A stretch of DNA of 64,000 nt from Nonlabens arenilitoris (GCF_002954765.1 NZ_MTPW01000001.1:2307501-2371500), one strand, 5' to 3'. Counted from the first letter of the stretch, positions 8,069 through 19,486 are shown. Translations and numbers: made by a program. The notes: a model not told the origin generated them from the sequence alone.

Positions 8069-8089
8069 ACCACTTTCCATTTTATATTT

Positions 8090-8117
8090 AAAAAGACCTG
8101 AGCAATCAGGTCTTTTT
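8090..8117 (+). terminator. Rho-independent terminator after ssb
   Basis: A 12-bp stem with core AGACCTGA / TCAGGTCT and loop GCAA is followed by a T run. It starts 22 bp after the ssb stop. Confidence 0.85.
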
Positions 8118-8338
8118 TTATGAATCCATAGCAAAGTTATCTGCTGTTTCAACAGGAATATAGTATTCTCTATAATAATAAATCTACAGTATTAAGATCG
8201 CAAAAAGCGTTTAACAGATACAAAACTAACCTTAGTCGGATAGCATGCAACATCACCTTTCCTTTTAACAGTCCACCATTCTTTTTTGTAACTTTATGCC
8301 TCAATAAGATACCAATCAATTACATTAAATAAAAGAAT

Positions 8339-8962
8339 ATGAGTAAAGCAAAATTTGCGGGTTTAGGCTGCGCAGGATTAGGATTAATAGGTGTAGCGGT
8401 TATCGCTGTGATTATAGCGATTAATGCATACAGCTGGTATAACAGTGCGATAGGACTTAAAGAAAATGTACAAGCACAATGGGCAAATGTAGAAAGCAGT
8501 TATCAACGTCGTGCAGATCTTATCCCTAACATAGTCGCAACGGCCAAAAAATATGCAGAGTTTGAACAGGAAACACTGACGCAAGTGATAGAAGCTCGTG
8601 CCAAAGCAACTTCTATTAACGTCGATGCATCAAACTTAACCAGTGAGCAAATTCAAGAATTCTCTCAGGCACAAGGCGCGGTAAGTTCTGGACTAGGACG
8701 TTTACTCGCCACCTATGAGAACTATCCAGACTTAAAGGCAAACGAGAATTTCCTAGAACTCATCAACGAGCTAGAACGTACAGAAAATCGTATCAATACA
8801 GAGCGCAACCGCTACAACGGTGACGTTAAAGCATATAACGCACACATAGGTATGATACCAGGTAGATTCTATGCATCATGGTTTGGCTTTACTGGTTCGC
8901 CATATTTCCAGGCAGAGGCTGGATCAGAAACCGCACCTGTTGTAGAAGATCTATTCAACTAG
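8339..8962 (+). CDS. LemA-family membrane protein
   Basis: The 207-residue protein has one N-terminal transmembrane helix (about residues 9-30) preceded by Lys, then the LemA helical domain with its hallmark WANVESSYQRRADLIPNIVATAKKYA followed by EQETLTQVIEARAKA and NRYNGDVKAYN. LemA proteins expose a coiled helical bundle outside the membrane, and their function is not settled. The gene is followed after 4 bp by two TPM-domain genes, a pairing common in Bacteroidota, which suggests a joint envelope role. Confidence 0.92.
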   Translation: MSKAKFAGLGCAGLGLIGVAVIAVIIAINAYSWYNSAIGLKENVQAQWANVESSYQRRADLIPNIVATAKKYAEFEQETLTQVIEARAKATSINVDASNLTSEQIQEFSQAQGAVSSGLGRLLATYENYPDLKANENFLELINELERTENRINTERNRYNGDVKAYNAHIGMIPGRFYASWFGFTGSPYFQAEAGSETAPVVEDLFN

Positions 8963-8966
8963 TTCT

Positions 8967-9407
8967 ATGGGATCTAAAGTAGAAGATTTTCTCACGGCCG
9001 CACAAGAGCAGCAAATCATTGCCGCTATTAGAAAGGCAGAACGTACCACAAGTGGTGAGATAAGAGTCCATCTCGAGTCTCACTGCGCTGGTGACGCTTA
9101 TGCACGTGCGCAAGAGATTTTTCATCTACTTAAAATGGATAATACAAAGGATGAAAACGGTATCCTATTTTACATCGCTGTTACAGATCGCAAATTTGCC
9201 ATTATCGGTGATCATGGGATCCACCAGCATGTAGGAGACGATTTTTGGGTAAGTATTAAAGAGTTGTTGGTATCACGCTTTCGCGAAAGCGTATTTCACC
9301 AAGGCCTTATAGATGCCATACACCTTACCGGTGAACAGCTAGCGTGCTATTTCCCGTGGGATGTAGATGATGTCAATGAATTACCAGATGAGATAACGAC
9401 TAGTTAA
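8967..9407 (+). CDS. TPM-domain protein, soluble
   Basis: The 146-residue protein is essentially one TPM domain: ERTTSGEIRVHLESHC, NGILFYIAVTDRKFAIIGDHGIHQHVGDDFW. It has no signal peptide or membrane helix, in contrast to the TPM protein encoded next. TPM domains have been linked to phosphatase activity and to thylakoid or membrane protein maintenance, but no function is fixed for this type. A copy of the dispersed palindrome lies in frame at codons 104-108 and encodes RFRES. The stop overlaps the next start (TAATG). Confidence 0.85.
   Translation: MGSKVEDFLTAAQEQQIIAAIRKAERTTSGEIRVHLESHCAGDAYARAQEIFHLLKMDNTKDENGILFYIAVTDRKFAIIGDHGIHQHVGDDFWVSIKELLVSRFRESVFHQGLIDAIHLTGEQLACYFPWDVDDVNELPDEITTS
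9275..9292. repeat. Dispersed palindrome copy 1 (18 bp)
   Basis: ACGCTTTCGCGAAAGCGT is a perfect 18-bp palindrome containing the 14-bp core GCTTTCGCGAAAGC. It lies inside the soluble TPM gene and is read as SRFRESV. Confidence 0.95.
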
Positions 9408-10195
9408 TGAAGAAGCTCCATTTAATTATAGGGTTGTTGTTGCTGGTTACTTTACAGGCATATGGGCAATTTATCATTCCGCCAAAACCGGTAGATAATT
9501 TACAGACATCACTGTATGATTATGCCAGTTTGCTGGACCAGTCGCAGCGTGTATCGCTAGAAAATAAATTACTGCGCTATGCAGACTCTACATCTACACA
9601 AATTGTAGTGTTTATCGTTGCCTCTACTAAAGGCGATGATATCTCAATGGTGTCCACACAATGGGGACAACAATGGGGCATAGGCCAGGAAAAGGAAGAT
9701 AATGGAATCGTTATTTTACTGGCTGTAGAAGATCGTAAAGTCGATATATCAACCGGTTATGGTATAGAATACCGTATGACAGACTTATTGTCTGAACGCA
9801 TAATCAATCGTGTGATGATACCACAGTTTAAAACGGGTAATTATTATGCTGGTCTTAACGATGGTGTAGAAGCTATTTTTAAAGTTCTAACTGGAGAATT
9901 TACAGAATCTCGAGATTTTACTAAAGAAGATTTTCCATGGAGTTCTTTGATCATTTTTGGGATTTTTCTCTTTTTTATCATTTTAAGTGCTAGTAAAAAT
10001 AACCGTAATAATGGTGGTCGCGGTGGCGGTAGTCCATCTTTACTAGATGTCATCATTTTAAGTAATATGGGCCGCGGTAGTATGGGCGGCGGCTTTGGCG
10101 GTGGCGGCTTTGGTGGTGGATCTTCTGGCGGCGGTTTTGGTGGTGGCTTTGGCGGCGGCGGCTTTGGTGGTGGTGGTGCTAGCGGTGGCTGGTAG
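9407..10195 (+). CDS. TPM-domain membrane protein with glycine-rich tail (YgcG-like)
   Basis: The 262-residue protein has a signal peptide (MKKLHLIIGLLLLVTLQAYG), a TPM domain (VDNLQTSLYDYASLLDQSQR, TQIVVFIVASTKGDD, DNGIVILLAVEDRKVDISTGYGIEYRMTDLL), one transmembrane helix (about residues 183-196, SLIIFGIFLFFIIL) and a tail of nearly pure Gly with Phe and Ser (GGGFGGG-type repeats) ending GGASGGW. The TPM domain should face the periplasm and the tail the cytoplasm. Translation is coupled to the preceding TPM gene by a TAATG overlap. The tail is GC-rich against the AT-rich background and likely varies in length. Confidence 0.88.
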   Translation: MKKLHLIIGLLLLVTLQAYGQFIIPPKPVDNLQTSLYDYASLLDQSQRVSLENKLLRYADSTSTQIVVFIVASTKGDDISMVSTQWGQQWGIGQEKEDNGIVILLAVEDRKVDISTGYGIEYRMTDLLSERIINRVMIPQFKTGNYYAGLNDGVEAIFKVLTGEFTESRDFTKEDFPWSSLIIFGIFLFFIILSASKNNRNNGGRGGGSPSLLDVIILSNMGRGSMGGGFGGGGFGGGSSGGGFGGGFGGGGFGGGGASGGW

Positions 10196-10304
10196 TGGAT
10201 GAATTGCAATCTATAAAGACTCTATTGCAAGCATAGAAACGGTCACAATCACGATAGGTTATCGTTGCAACCTTTGAATTTAGATTTGTGACGTTCCAAT
10301 CACC

Positions 10305-10338
10305 AATTACCCAATAACTCAATAACCCAATAACCCAA
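10305..10338. repeat. Short 8-bp tandem repeat
   Basis: About four units of AATAACCC (with AATTACCC and AATAACTC variants) are followed by a partial unit. The array lies in the gap between the TPM operon and the CPBP gene, about 50-80 bp upstream of the latter. Confidence 0.7.
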
Positions 10339-10385
10339 CTGTAACAAATGGGCTTTATCCAATACTAACTTTTAAAATAAGTTAG

Positions 10386-10943
10386 ATGGTTCAAGATATT
10401 CTCGATTACTTTAAAAATCCCGATTGCCTTAAAGGTGATAATGTTTTCAATGCTCAAAAGGTAAAACTATTCTGGACATCGTTCTGGATGATTATGGTAT
10501 GTAATGTTGCTTTTTCTATACTTATTTATGGAATTGAAGGTCTAGGCCTTATTGACACTGATAAGCATGCGGTCATGGATATGGTAAAGAACGAGTCTGT
10601 CTATTTTATATTGATAGCAGCTGTTGTGCTAGCGCCATTGCTAGAAGAATTAATTTTTAGAGCACCTATAACACTTTTCCATACGGTAGATCGTAGTGAT
10701 TTTAGATGGATATTTTATTTATTTGCCTTAGCCTTTGGTGCAGTACATATCTCAAACTATGGCGTTAACTTAACGACCATATTACTATTACCCATCATTA
10801 CTGGACCACAAATTGTGACTGGTTTATTTCTAGGATTGATACGTGTGAAGGTTGGATTGCTTTATTCTATGTTGTTTCATGCCTTATATAATGGTGTGTT
10901 GATGATACCAACTGTTCTTTTTATGAAGTATTTTGAGATGTAA
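10386..10943 (+). CDS. CPBP-family intramembrane metalloprotease (CAAX-like)
   Basis: The 185-residue polytopic membrane protein shows the three CPBP motifs in order: LLEELIFRAP (EExxxR), FGAVHISNY (His) and MLFHALYNGVLM (His with Asn). These form the intramembrane active site of the Abi/CAAX protease family. In bacteria such proteins process prenylated or other membrane peptides or protect against bacteriocins; the substrate here is unknown. About four or five hydrophobic helices are visible. It appears monocistronic. Confidence 0.88.
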   Translation: MVQDILDYFKNPDCLKGDNVFNAQKVKLFWTSFWMIMVCNVAFSILIYGIEGLGLIDTDKHAVMDMVKNESVYFILIAAVVLAPLLEELIFRAPITLFHTVDRSDFRWIFYLFALAFGAVHISNYGVNLTTILLLPIITGPQIVTGLFLGLIRVKVGLLYSMLFHALYNGVLMIPTVLFMKYFEM

Positions 10944-11053
10944 ATAGAGTAGTAGTGTGCGGTTGTATAAAAGGACTCAAATAATAGTACATTTGTGTTG
11001 TAAATACTTTTTTCGCACAAGCGTAACCATTAACCAACCTTTTATCCCATTTC

Positions 11054-11713
11054 ATGAAAACTCTATTAAAAGCATCCTTCATCTTTGTATTATTAACGAC
11101 TTTGTCTAGCTGTTTAGGTGGATCTAATAAAGCTGAGAAACTAGATATAGAGCAAGATTTCAAGCTGTTTGAAAGTAAAAAATTTAGTATTAAAGTCCCA
11201 GGTTATTTAACAGAAACTGATGATTTAAATGAGGATGCAGAGATGCAAATGCAAAACATGTTCCGTGAGACTTACATGATCGTCATGGCCGAGTCGAAGT
11301 CTGATTTTGATTTTGCTAGTGAAATTCTAGGTATGGGAAATGATAGTCTTTCTTATGCAGAGAATTACATGGACATGCAATTAGAGTCCATGACAGAGTC
11401 TTTTAGTTATGATGTAGTAAAAGAAAAAACTACAACGGTTATTAATGATATGCCTGCTATGATAGTAGAGGCAAACGCTTCTATTGATGGTCTTAATGTA
11501 TCCTACATAATCACAACTATTGAAAGTGATCATGATATATTTTATATCACTTGCTGGACATTAACAGATAGAAGAGATCGCTATTTTCCAGCTTTTTATC
11601 AATCGGTTGAAACGATCCAGCAGTTAGAATATGACGTAGAGAGTGATGATAGTGGTTTACAAATCGATTATGATGAGTTGCTTAAAGAGTTAGAGCAAAG
11701 CGCTGGTGAGTAA
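11054..11713 (+). CDS. Uncharacterised lipoprotein
   Basis: The signal peptide MKTLLKASFIFVLLTTLSSC ends in a lipobox, so Cys20 should be lipidated. The mature part (about 200 residues) begins with a Lys/Glu-rich linker, then FKLFESKKFSIKVPGYL and an alpha/beta region (MPAMIVEANASIDGLNVSYIITTIES) resembling small outer-membrane-associated stress proteins of the PsbP/DcrB type. I see this only as a general resemblance. The C-terminus is strongly acidic. A second lipoprotein gene follows in the same direction after 66 bp. Confidence 0.75.
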   Translation: MKTLLKASFIFVLLTTLSSCLGGSNKAEKLDIEQDFKLFESKKFSIKVPGYLTETDDLNEDAEMQMQNMFRETYMIVMAESKSDFDFASEILGMGNDSLSYAENYMDMQLESMTESFSYDVVKEKTTTVINDMPAMIVEANASIDGLNVSYIITTIESDHDIFYITCWTLTDRRDRYFPAFYQSVETIQQLEYDVESDDSGLQIDYDELLKELEQSAGE

Positions 11714-11779
11714 GTAAATCCTGAGGTGAGTAAAATCATTCTGGCAAAGGTTTTGATATAGCTAATTAAAGCCAGGATT

Positions 11780-12205
11780 ATGAAAAATTTTACAATACTT
11801 ATTTTATTGATACTTACGACTACGGTAATGATGAGCTGTGATCCTGTCACAGACTGTATTGTTAACACACGTCCACACTTACCTCATACGGACTTTGTAG
11901 ATGGTAGAGAAGGCGTTTACTATGAAGACTTTATTAGAGCCGAAATTAGAAACGAACCTAGAGACCGCGATTACTGGTATTATTTTACAGTAACTGGTTT
12001 GCCCGCTGGAATGGATTATGAATTTGTAGGACAGGACTTGTATATTTTCGGTACACCACAGTCACCTGGTAGATACAGTATAGAAGTTTTTCTAGAAGTA
12101 GAACCACAATATCTAGTGTTTGATGATGATGACGGTCCATTAGAAGATGGAGATTCTTTATGCTCTTATACCGATGAGCGTTTTTACTCATTGCAAATAC
12201 AATAA
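11780..12205 (+). CDS. Lipoprotein with putative Ig-like domain
   Basis: The N-terminus MKNFTILILLILTTTVMMSC is a lipoprotein signal with Cys20. The rest is a single small domain; VTGLPAGMDYEFVGQDLYIFGTPQSPGRYSIEV matches the pattern of putative Ig (He_PIG-like) repeats found in bacterial surface proteins, where GLPxGL...ISGTP is usual. It is therefore probably a cell-surface or periplasmic lipoprotein of unknown partner. It is separated from the helicase gene by a stem-loop. Confidence 0.72.
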   Translation: MKNFTILILLILTTTVMMSCDPVTDCIVNTRPHLPHTDFVDGREGVYYEDFIRAEIRNEPRDRDYWYYFTVTGLPAGMDYEFVGQDLYIFGTPQSPGRYSIEVFLEVEPQYLVFDDDDGPLEDGDSLCSYTDERFYSLQIQ

Positions 12206-12231
12206 TAAGCTGGGCACGTTTGCCCAGCTTA
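12206..12231 (+). terminator. Stem-loop after Ig-like lipoprotein
   Basis: An 11-bp perfect stem TAAGCTGGGCA / TGCCCAGCTTA closes a CGTT loop directly after the stop codon. The T run is poor, so termination efficiency is uncertain. Confidence 0.65.
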
Positions 12232-12238
12232 ATTAGTT

Positions 12239-12246
12239 TACCTTTG
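12239..12246 (+). promoter_or_regulatory. -7 promoter element of DEAD-box helicase
   Basis: TACCTTTG is a perfect TAnnTTTG element, 16 bp before the helicase ATG, giving a very short leader. Confidence 0.6.
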
Positions 12247-12262
12247 TAGCTTAATACAATTC

Positions 12263-13540
12263 ATGACATTTAAAGAACTAGGGCTCGTAGAGCCTATCTT
12301 GCGTGCGCTGCAAGACCAAGGATATGAAAATCCTACACCTATTCAAGCGCAATCCATTCCTGTTTTATTAAAAGGGAAAGATTTATTAGGAGTTGCACAG
12401 ACAGGTACCGGTAAAACAGCCGCGTTTTCAATTCCAATTTTACAACATTTATATAACGGTGCACCGCCTAAAGGGCGCAGACCTATTAAAGCACTAGTAG
12501 TAACACCTACACGAGAACTTGCTATACAAATTGATGAGAATTTCAAGGCCTATGCAAAGTATACTGATATTAGAAATACGGTTATTTACGGTGGTGTTAA
12601 ACAAGCACAACAAGTCAATAGACTTAAAAGTGGTATCGATGTTCTAGTCGCAACACCTGGTAGATTACTAGATTTAATTAATCAAGGTTTTATTACCTTA
12701 AAGCATATTGAATACTTTGTCCTAGATGAAGCAGATCAAATGCTGGATATGGGTTTTATCCATGATATTAAAAAACTACTGAAATTATTGCCTCATGAGA
12801 GACAGTCGCTTTTCTTTAGTGCTACCATGCCTAAAACTATTGTAGAGTTATCTAGACAAATCTTAGGTGATTTTGAGCGTGTGACTATCGCACCTGAAAA
12901 AACGACAGCAGAGAAAGTAGAACAACAAATCTATCACGTTAATAAAAAGAATAAGACAGATCTATTGATAGAACTGCTTGAAACTAAATTATTAGACTCT
13001 ACACTTATTTTTTCACGTACTAAACATGGAGCTAATAAGATTGTTAAAGATCTAGAAAAAGCAGGAATAGGTAGTGCAGCCATACATGGTAATAAATCAC
13101 AAGCAGCTAGACAACGAGCGCTAGGTGATTTTAAAGACGGGAAGATTCAAACACTAGTGGCAACAGATATTGCTGCACGTGGTATTGATATAGATGAGTT
13201 GAGCTATGTAGTGAATTATGATTTACCTAACGTTGCAGAATCATATGTACACCGTATAGGTCGTACTGGTAGAGCAGGTGCTAGTGGTCTGGCTGTCTCA
13301 TTCTGTATGCTAGAAGAAAGACCATTCTTAAAGGATATTGAAAAATTAATACAGCAACAAATCCCAGTGATAGAAGAGCACGACTTTCCTTTTAAAATGG
13401 AAGACGCTGCAGAGCCTAGTTTGAAAAAACAAGGGCAACGTGGTCGCAGACCACAACGTAGTGGTGGATCTAATAATGGTAAACCTAAATCTGGTGGATC
13501 TAAAAACGCTGGAGCTAATAAGCCCAGAAGAAGATATTAA
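12263..13540 (+). CDS. DEAD-box ATP-dependent RNA helicase, RhlE-like
   Basis: The 425-residue protein has all core motifs: Q motif ([14 protein letters not shown]), motif I AQTGTGKT, motif Ia [12 protein letters not shown] ([13 protein letters not shown]), SAT, and the C-terminal [16 protein letters not shown] and [11 protein letters not shown] basic, Gly/Arg/Lys-rich tail ([22 protein letters not shown]) follows, suited to RNA binding, as in RhlE proteins. The role is RNA unwinding in ribosome assembly, decay or cold adaptation. It has its own promoter and terminator. A second, shorter DEAD-box gene lies at 61.5 kb. Confidence 0.93.
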   Translation: MTFKELGLVEPILRALQDQGYENPTPIQAQSIPVLLKGKDLLGVAQTGTGKTAAFSIPILQHLYNGAPPKGRRPIKALVVTPTRELAIQIDENFKAYAKYTDIRNTVIYGGVKQAQQVNRLKSGIDVLVATPGRLLDLINQGFITLKHIEYFVLDEADQMLDMGFIHDIKKLLKLLPHERQSLFFSATMPKTIVELSRQILGDFERVTIAPEKTTAEKVEQQIYHVNKKNKTDLLIELLETKLLDSTLIFSRTKHGANKIVKDLEKAGIGSAAIHGNKSQAARQRALGDFKDGKIQTLVATDIAARGIDIDELSYVVNYDLPNVAESYVHRIGRTGRAGASGLAVSFCMLEERPFLKDIEKLIQQQIPVIEEHDFPFKMEDAAEPSLKKQGQRGRRPQRSGGSNNGKPKSGGSKNAGANKPRRRY

Positions 13541-13564
13541 TACAATTTTCTTATCTATTTAATG

Positions 13565-13598
13565 AAAGCCACTATTTATGAATTTAAATCGTGGCTTT
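13565..13598 (+). terminator. Terminator after DEAD-box helicase
   Basis: AAAGCCAC pairs with GTGGCTTT, and ATTTA with TAAAT inside it, around a 6-nt loop; TTTTAGTTT follows on the + strand. Confidence 0.75.
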
Positions 13599-13702
13599 TA
13601 GTTTATAGGGAAAAATCAATCATTGATAGGGAACAACAGATCTACATATTACTCAGTGATCTTATCATCTTTGTATCATCATTAATCTTAAAACGATACA
13701 TT

Positions 13703-13852
13703 ATGAAAAATCCCGTAAAATCATTATTCAACCTAATTGAAATTTTTAGAAAAAATGCTTATAAAAATCAATCTCCATTAATTGCTGAGAAGCATTGTGA
13801 AAACTTAAGCCTACACGATTATTACTGTGATCAGGATCATTTAGGTATTTAA
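13703..13852 (+). CDS. Small uncharacterised protein (49 residues)
   Basis: The peptide MKNPVKSLFNLIEIFRKNAY continues to SLHDYYCDQDHLGI and is not recognised. A longer in-frame reading begins at 13562, but that start falls in the helicase terminator, so I prefer the ATG at 13703. A possible promoter (ATCTTTG near 13668) precedes it. The C-terminal half has two Cys, several His and acidic residues. It may be real but could be chance. Confidence 0.4.
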   Translation: MKNPVKSLFNLIEIFRKNAYKNQSPLIAEKHCENLSLHDYYCDQDHLGI

Positions 13853-13912
13853 GCTTCAATAATTCACTCGCAAATAATTAATAATTGAAGAACTCCATGA
13901 ATTTATTCAATT

Positions 13913-13928
13913 CGCTTTCGCGAAAGCG
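13913..13928. repeat. Dispersed palindrome copy 2 (16 bp)
   Basis: CGCTTTCGCGAAAGCG lies in intergenic DNA about 30 bp upstream of the SulP -7 element. Confidence 0.95.
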
Positions 13929-13955
13929 TAATTCTCGATATTCTTTTTAAAGACG

Positions 13956-13963
13956 TATTTTTG
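13956..13963 (+). promoter_or_regulatory. -7 promoter element of SulP gene
   Basis: TATTTTTG fits TAnnTTTG exactly and is followed by CACGCT, the same downstream bases as at the ABC-F promoter at 38745. It is 21 bp from the ATG. Confidence 0.6.
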
Positions 13964-13984
13964 CACGCTTAAAAATCAAGCATC

Positions 13985-15628
13985 ATGCGTAAGATCTTCA
14001 ATAACTTTACTAAAAATCCAAAAGACGATATTCTTTCAGGAATCACCGTTTCTCTAGCAATGATACCAGAAGTGGTAGCATTTGCTTTTGTAATAGGTAT
14101 TGATCCCTTAGTAGCTCTTTCTGGAGCTTTTATGATAGGTTTGATTACAGCTCTTTTTGGCGGTAGACCAGGATTGATATCTGGTGCAGCTGGTGCTGTT
14201 GCAGTAATTTTTGCAGATTTAATTATTGAAGGTCACGAGAAAGGTCTTGCCATGGAAGTGCCTGTGGATAATATGCAATATATCTACCTGTTTGCTGCTG
14301 TAATTTTAATGGGTATTATTCAAGTTCTAGCTGGTGTTTTTAAAGTAGGGAAGTTTGTGCGATTAATTCCACATCCTGTAATGATGGGATTTGTTAATGG
14401 TCTGGCTATTGTGATATTCTGGGCACAGGTAAAAATGTTTAGAAATAGAACTGCTGTTGTTGATGAGAATGGTGTGACTGATTATGTCGCAAGTTATATG
14501 GAAGGATCACAGCTATATATCATGATAGGTCTAGTTGCGCTTACAATGGCGATTGTATTTTTATTACCTAAACTAACTAAAAAAATACCTGCAGCTTTAA
14601 CGGCTATTATTGTGGTTACGGCTATCGTTATACTAGGCGATATAGAAGGAGTGAGTACGGTAGGTTCTTATATTAGAGATGGTGGTGGAACTGGTCTTAA
14701 GGGAGAATTACCAACCTTTAATACAGAGCTTTGGGAGAAGTTACCACTAGGTTTTGAAACTTTTAAATTCATATTGCCATATGCATTTCTCGCAGCAGCA
14801 GTAGGATTGATTGAATCCTTAATGACGATGAATCTAGTTGATGAACTGACAGAAACACGTGGTAGTGGTAATCGGGAATGTGTTGCGCAAGGAGCTGGTA
14901 ACATAGTAAGTGGGCTTTTTGGAGGAACAGGTGGTTGTGGTATGATAGGACAGACTGTTATTAATATTAACGCTGGTGGACGTGGACGTCTAAGTGGTGT
15001 CATGATGTCTCTTACATTACTAGTCTTCTTACTTTTTACTGATCAGTACATTGAACAAGTGCCTATTGCAGCCTTAGTAGGAGTTATGTTTATGATGGTT
15101 ATTGAGACTTTTGCTTGGTCTAGTTTTAGAATACTGGGTAAAATACCTAAGTCTGACGCTTTAGTTTTAATCATTGTATCTGTGGTAACGGTGGTGTTTG
15201 ATCTTGCAATTGCCGTATTTGTAGGTGTAATTATATCAGCCTTAGTATTTGCATGGGAAAGTGCAAAACGTATTAGAGCGCGCAAGAGCCTTAAGGAAGA
15301 TGGAACAAAGGTTTATGAAATTTGGGGTCCATTATTCTTTGGTTCAGTAACAGATTTTAATATGAAATTTGATCCTAAAAATGACCCAGATAAAGTTGAA
15401 ATCGATTTTATAGAAGCTCGTGTACAAGATCATTCTGGTATAGAAGCTTTAAGAGGTGTTGCTAATAAGTACCTAGACCTAGGGAAAGAGATTAAATTAA
15501 CTCATTTAAGTCCAGAATGTAAACAGCTATTGATCAAAAACAATCCTGAGTTTGAAACTATTATAGAAAGTAGTATTGAGGATCCTAGATATCATATTGC
15601 AACTGACTTATTAGATGCTGAGGATTAG
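13985..15628 (+). CDS. SulP-family inorganic anion transporter with STAS domain
   Basis: The 547-residue protein has about 10-12 hydrophobic segments, beginning ISGITVSLAMIPEVVAFAFVIGIDP (SulP signature region), with GLISGAAGAVAVIFADL and GGTGGCGMIGQTVININAGGRGRLSG in the core, and ends in a cytoplasmic STAS domain (YEIWGPLFFGSVTDFNMKF... IDFIEARVQDHSGIEAL). SulP proteins carry sulfate, bicarbonate or other anions, usually coupled to Na+ or H+. In marine bacteria bicarbonate uptake (BicA-like) is common; no carbonic anhydrase gene is adjacent, so the substrate stays open. Confidence 0.92.
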   Translation: MRKIFNNFTKNPKDDILSGITVSLAMIPEVVAFAFVIGIDPLVALSGAFMIGLITALFGGRPGLISGAAGAVAVIFADLIIEGHEKGLAMEVPVDNMQYIYLFAAVILMGIIQVLAGVFKVGKFVRLIPHPVMMGFVNGLAIVIFWAQVKMFRNRTAVVDENGVTDYVASYMEGSQLYIMIGLVALTMAIVFLLPKLTKKIPAALTAIIVVTAIVILGDIEGVSTVGSYIRDGGGTGLKGELPTFNTELWEKLPLGFETFKFILPYAFLAAAVGLIESLMTMNLVDELTETRGSGNRECVAQGAGNIVSGLFGGTGGCGMIGQTVININAGGRGRLSGVMMSLTLLVFLLFTDQYIEQVPIAALVGVMFMMVIETFAWSSFRILGKIPKSDALVLIIVSVVTVVFDLAIAVFVGVIISALVFAWESAKRIRARKSLKEDGTKVYEIWGPLFFGSVTDFNMKFDPKNDPDKVEIDFIEARVQDHSGIEALRGVANKYLDLGKEIKLTHLSPECKQLLIKNNPEFETIIESSIEDPRYHIATDLLDAED

Positions 15629-15652
15629 TCAATTAAATAATTAATTAATAAA

Positions 15653-15678
15653 AAAGGTGGACTATATAGTCCACCTTT
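15653..15678. terminator. Bidirectional terminator between SulP gene and katG
   Basis: The 26-bp segment is a perfect palindrome with core GGTGGACTATATAGTCCACC flanked by A and T tracts, located between convergent genes. Confidence 0.85.
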
Positions 15679-15698
15679 CTTATGCTAAGTTTTGATTG

Positions 15699-17966
<2,268 letters not shown>

Positions 17967-18085
17967 TTAAAATTAGGTATTAGATCAGTTTCTTTTTGTG
18001 CTTGTATATTTTTTATGACTACATCATTATAAGTAAAAACTATTAAAGTTAAATTATCAATATCTTTTTCTAATTACTTAAATGA

Positions 18086-19486
18086 TTAGTTACAATCAAA
18101 TTCATCTCTGACTGATTTGACAAATTGAATGTAATGCTCGAGATCTTTTTGAATAGTAGCGATGCCCACAGACACTCGAGTTGCACCGCGCATATTCTTT
18201 AATTTTTTTACAAGGTTATTACGATTGCTGTCATCAACCGCATAAAATTCGTTCTCTATTCCATCGTTTGTGATATGATTATTGAGTTCATCAATTCCAG
18301 GATTACAGAAACAGCCAGATCTAAGTGATATATTCATGGCATTTGCCTTTTCTTCTACATCATAAACCGAAATTAATGCACCGTCTGGTTTAAAGAAATT
18401 CATGATTATGGTGCCACCTGTGGTTTCTCGACACGATGGACCAAATAAATGTATAAACCTAGAGCCGTCCTTGTAATATATGTTTTTAAGTGATTGATAT
18501 AAGTATTTTGTCATAGAGGTAACGCGCTCATTAATACGTTGCATGCCTATGTCAAGAATGTAGTCCAGTCCTATGGTCACTGCTGGAATATCTAAATAAT
18601 TAATTGTACCATTTTCAAAACGTTCATAATCATCTGCTAGAAAGTAAAATGGATTACTGACACTGGCATACTGAACTGTGCCACCGGCAAACCATTTTTT
18701 ATCCAGTTTATGAAAGGCACATTTTTTAACTAATAAGCAACCGATCCCTGTAGGATACCCAAAGATTTTGTAAAACGATACAGTGACAAATTCTGGTTGA
18801 TATTCTTTTAAATTTAAATGGCTACTAGGGACATATGCTGCTGCATCTAGACAAACATCCCAGCCGTTTTCTTGAGCTGTATTTATCCATTCTAGATCAT
18901 GTTTTATACCAGAGACGTTAGACTGTGCCGGGTAAGTGAAAAGTTTATTTTTCTTTTCAACATATTGTTGCAAATTATCTTTAAGATGCTGGCTACTTAT
19001 GGTAAGATCTTCATAGTTAAGAGGTGCATAGCTATAGCTGCCACCTTGCTTGCTGCAATACTCTCGCATGCCGTGTACGCTGTTATGATTGTCTGCAATC
19101 ATAAGTAGATGACTATCCTTACTATGAGAATAACATTCTCCTATGATCTTTAAGGCTCCACTAGCATTTTGTGTAAAAATACAATGATAGTCATCACTCG
19201 CATTAAAGAATGCTAAGACTTTATCTCGAGCTTCTTGAACTAATTGAGTTGCTAGCAAACTAGAAGGATTTCCAGAGTGTGGATTACCTAAAACGTGATT
19301 AAGCAATAAAGAGTGATGCTTATCGATTTGCGATTGAGCATATAAATTACCACCAGTATAATCTAGATAAGTATGTTGTTGATTGCATAGACGCGAGTAT
19401 TCTTTGCGTCTTAAATCGTTAAAATAAGTATCATGTAGTAAAGTGGGTTTTTGGGCTGTTTGTTCTTTATATAGGCTGGTTAACAT
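18086..19486 (-). CDS. Class V aminotransferase-fold PLP enzyme, MOCOS N-terminal-like
   Basis: The 466-residue protein resembles the NifS-like domain of molybdenum-cofactor sulfurase: YLDYTGGNLYAQSQIDKH, LGNPHSGNPSSLLATQLVQEARDKVL, FTQNASGALKIIGE and the PLP-lysine region FVTVSFYKIFGYPTGIGCLLV. SGCFCNPG near residue 397 supplies a cysteine in the position used for persulfide formation. No MOSC domain is attached, and no molybdenum cofactor gene is nearby, so the acceptor of sulfur is unknown. Alternatives are a cysteine desulfurase or lyase of other specificity. The gene is upstream of katG on the same strand, separated by about 146 bp. Confidence 0.82.
   Translation of the reverse strand: MLTSLYKEQTAQKPTLLHDTYFNDLRRKEYSRLCNQQHTYLDYTGGNLYAQSQIDKHHSLLLNHVLGNPHSGNPSSLLATQLVQEARDKVLAFFNASDDYHCIFTQNASGALKIIGECYSHSKDSHLLMIADNHNSVHGMREYCSKQGGSYSYAPLNYEDLTISSQHLKDNLQQYVEKKNKLFTYPAQSNVSGIKHDLEWINTAQENGWDVCLDAAAYVPSSHLNLKEYQPEFVTVSFYKIFGYPTGIGCLLVKKCAFHKLDKKWFAGGTVQYASVSNPFYFLADDYERFENGTINYLDIPAVTIGLDYILDIGMQRINERVTSMTKYLYQSLKNIYYKDGSRFIHLFGPSCRETTGGTIIMNFFKPDGALISVYDVEEKANAMNISLRSGCFCNPGIDELNNHITNDGIENEFYAVDDSNRNNLVKKLKNMRGATRVSVGIATIQKDLEHYIQFVKSVRDEFDCN

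Noticed and set aside
9844..10209. Long proline-rich reading frame on the minus strand
   Set aside because: It is the antisense of the glycine-rich tail of the TPM membrane protein; codon bias of GGN repeats creates it.
10305..10338. 8-bp AATAACCC repeats as iterons of an origin
   Set aside because: There are only about four short units, with no DnaA boxes or rep gene nearby.
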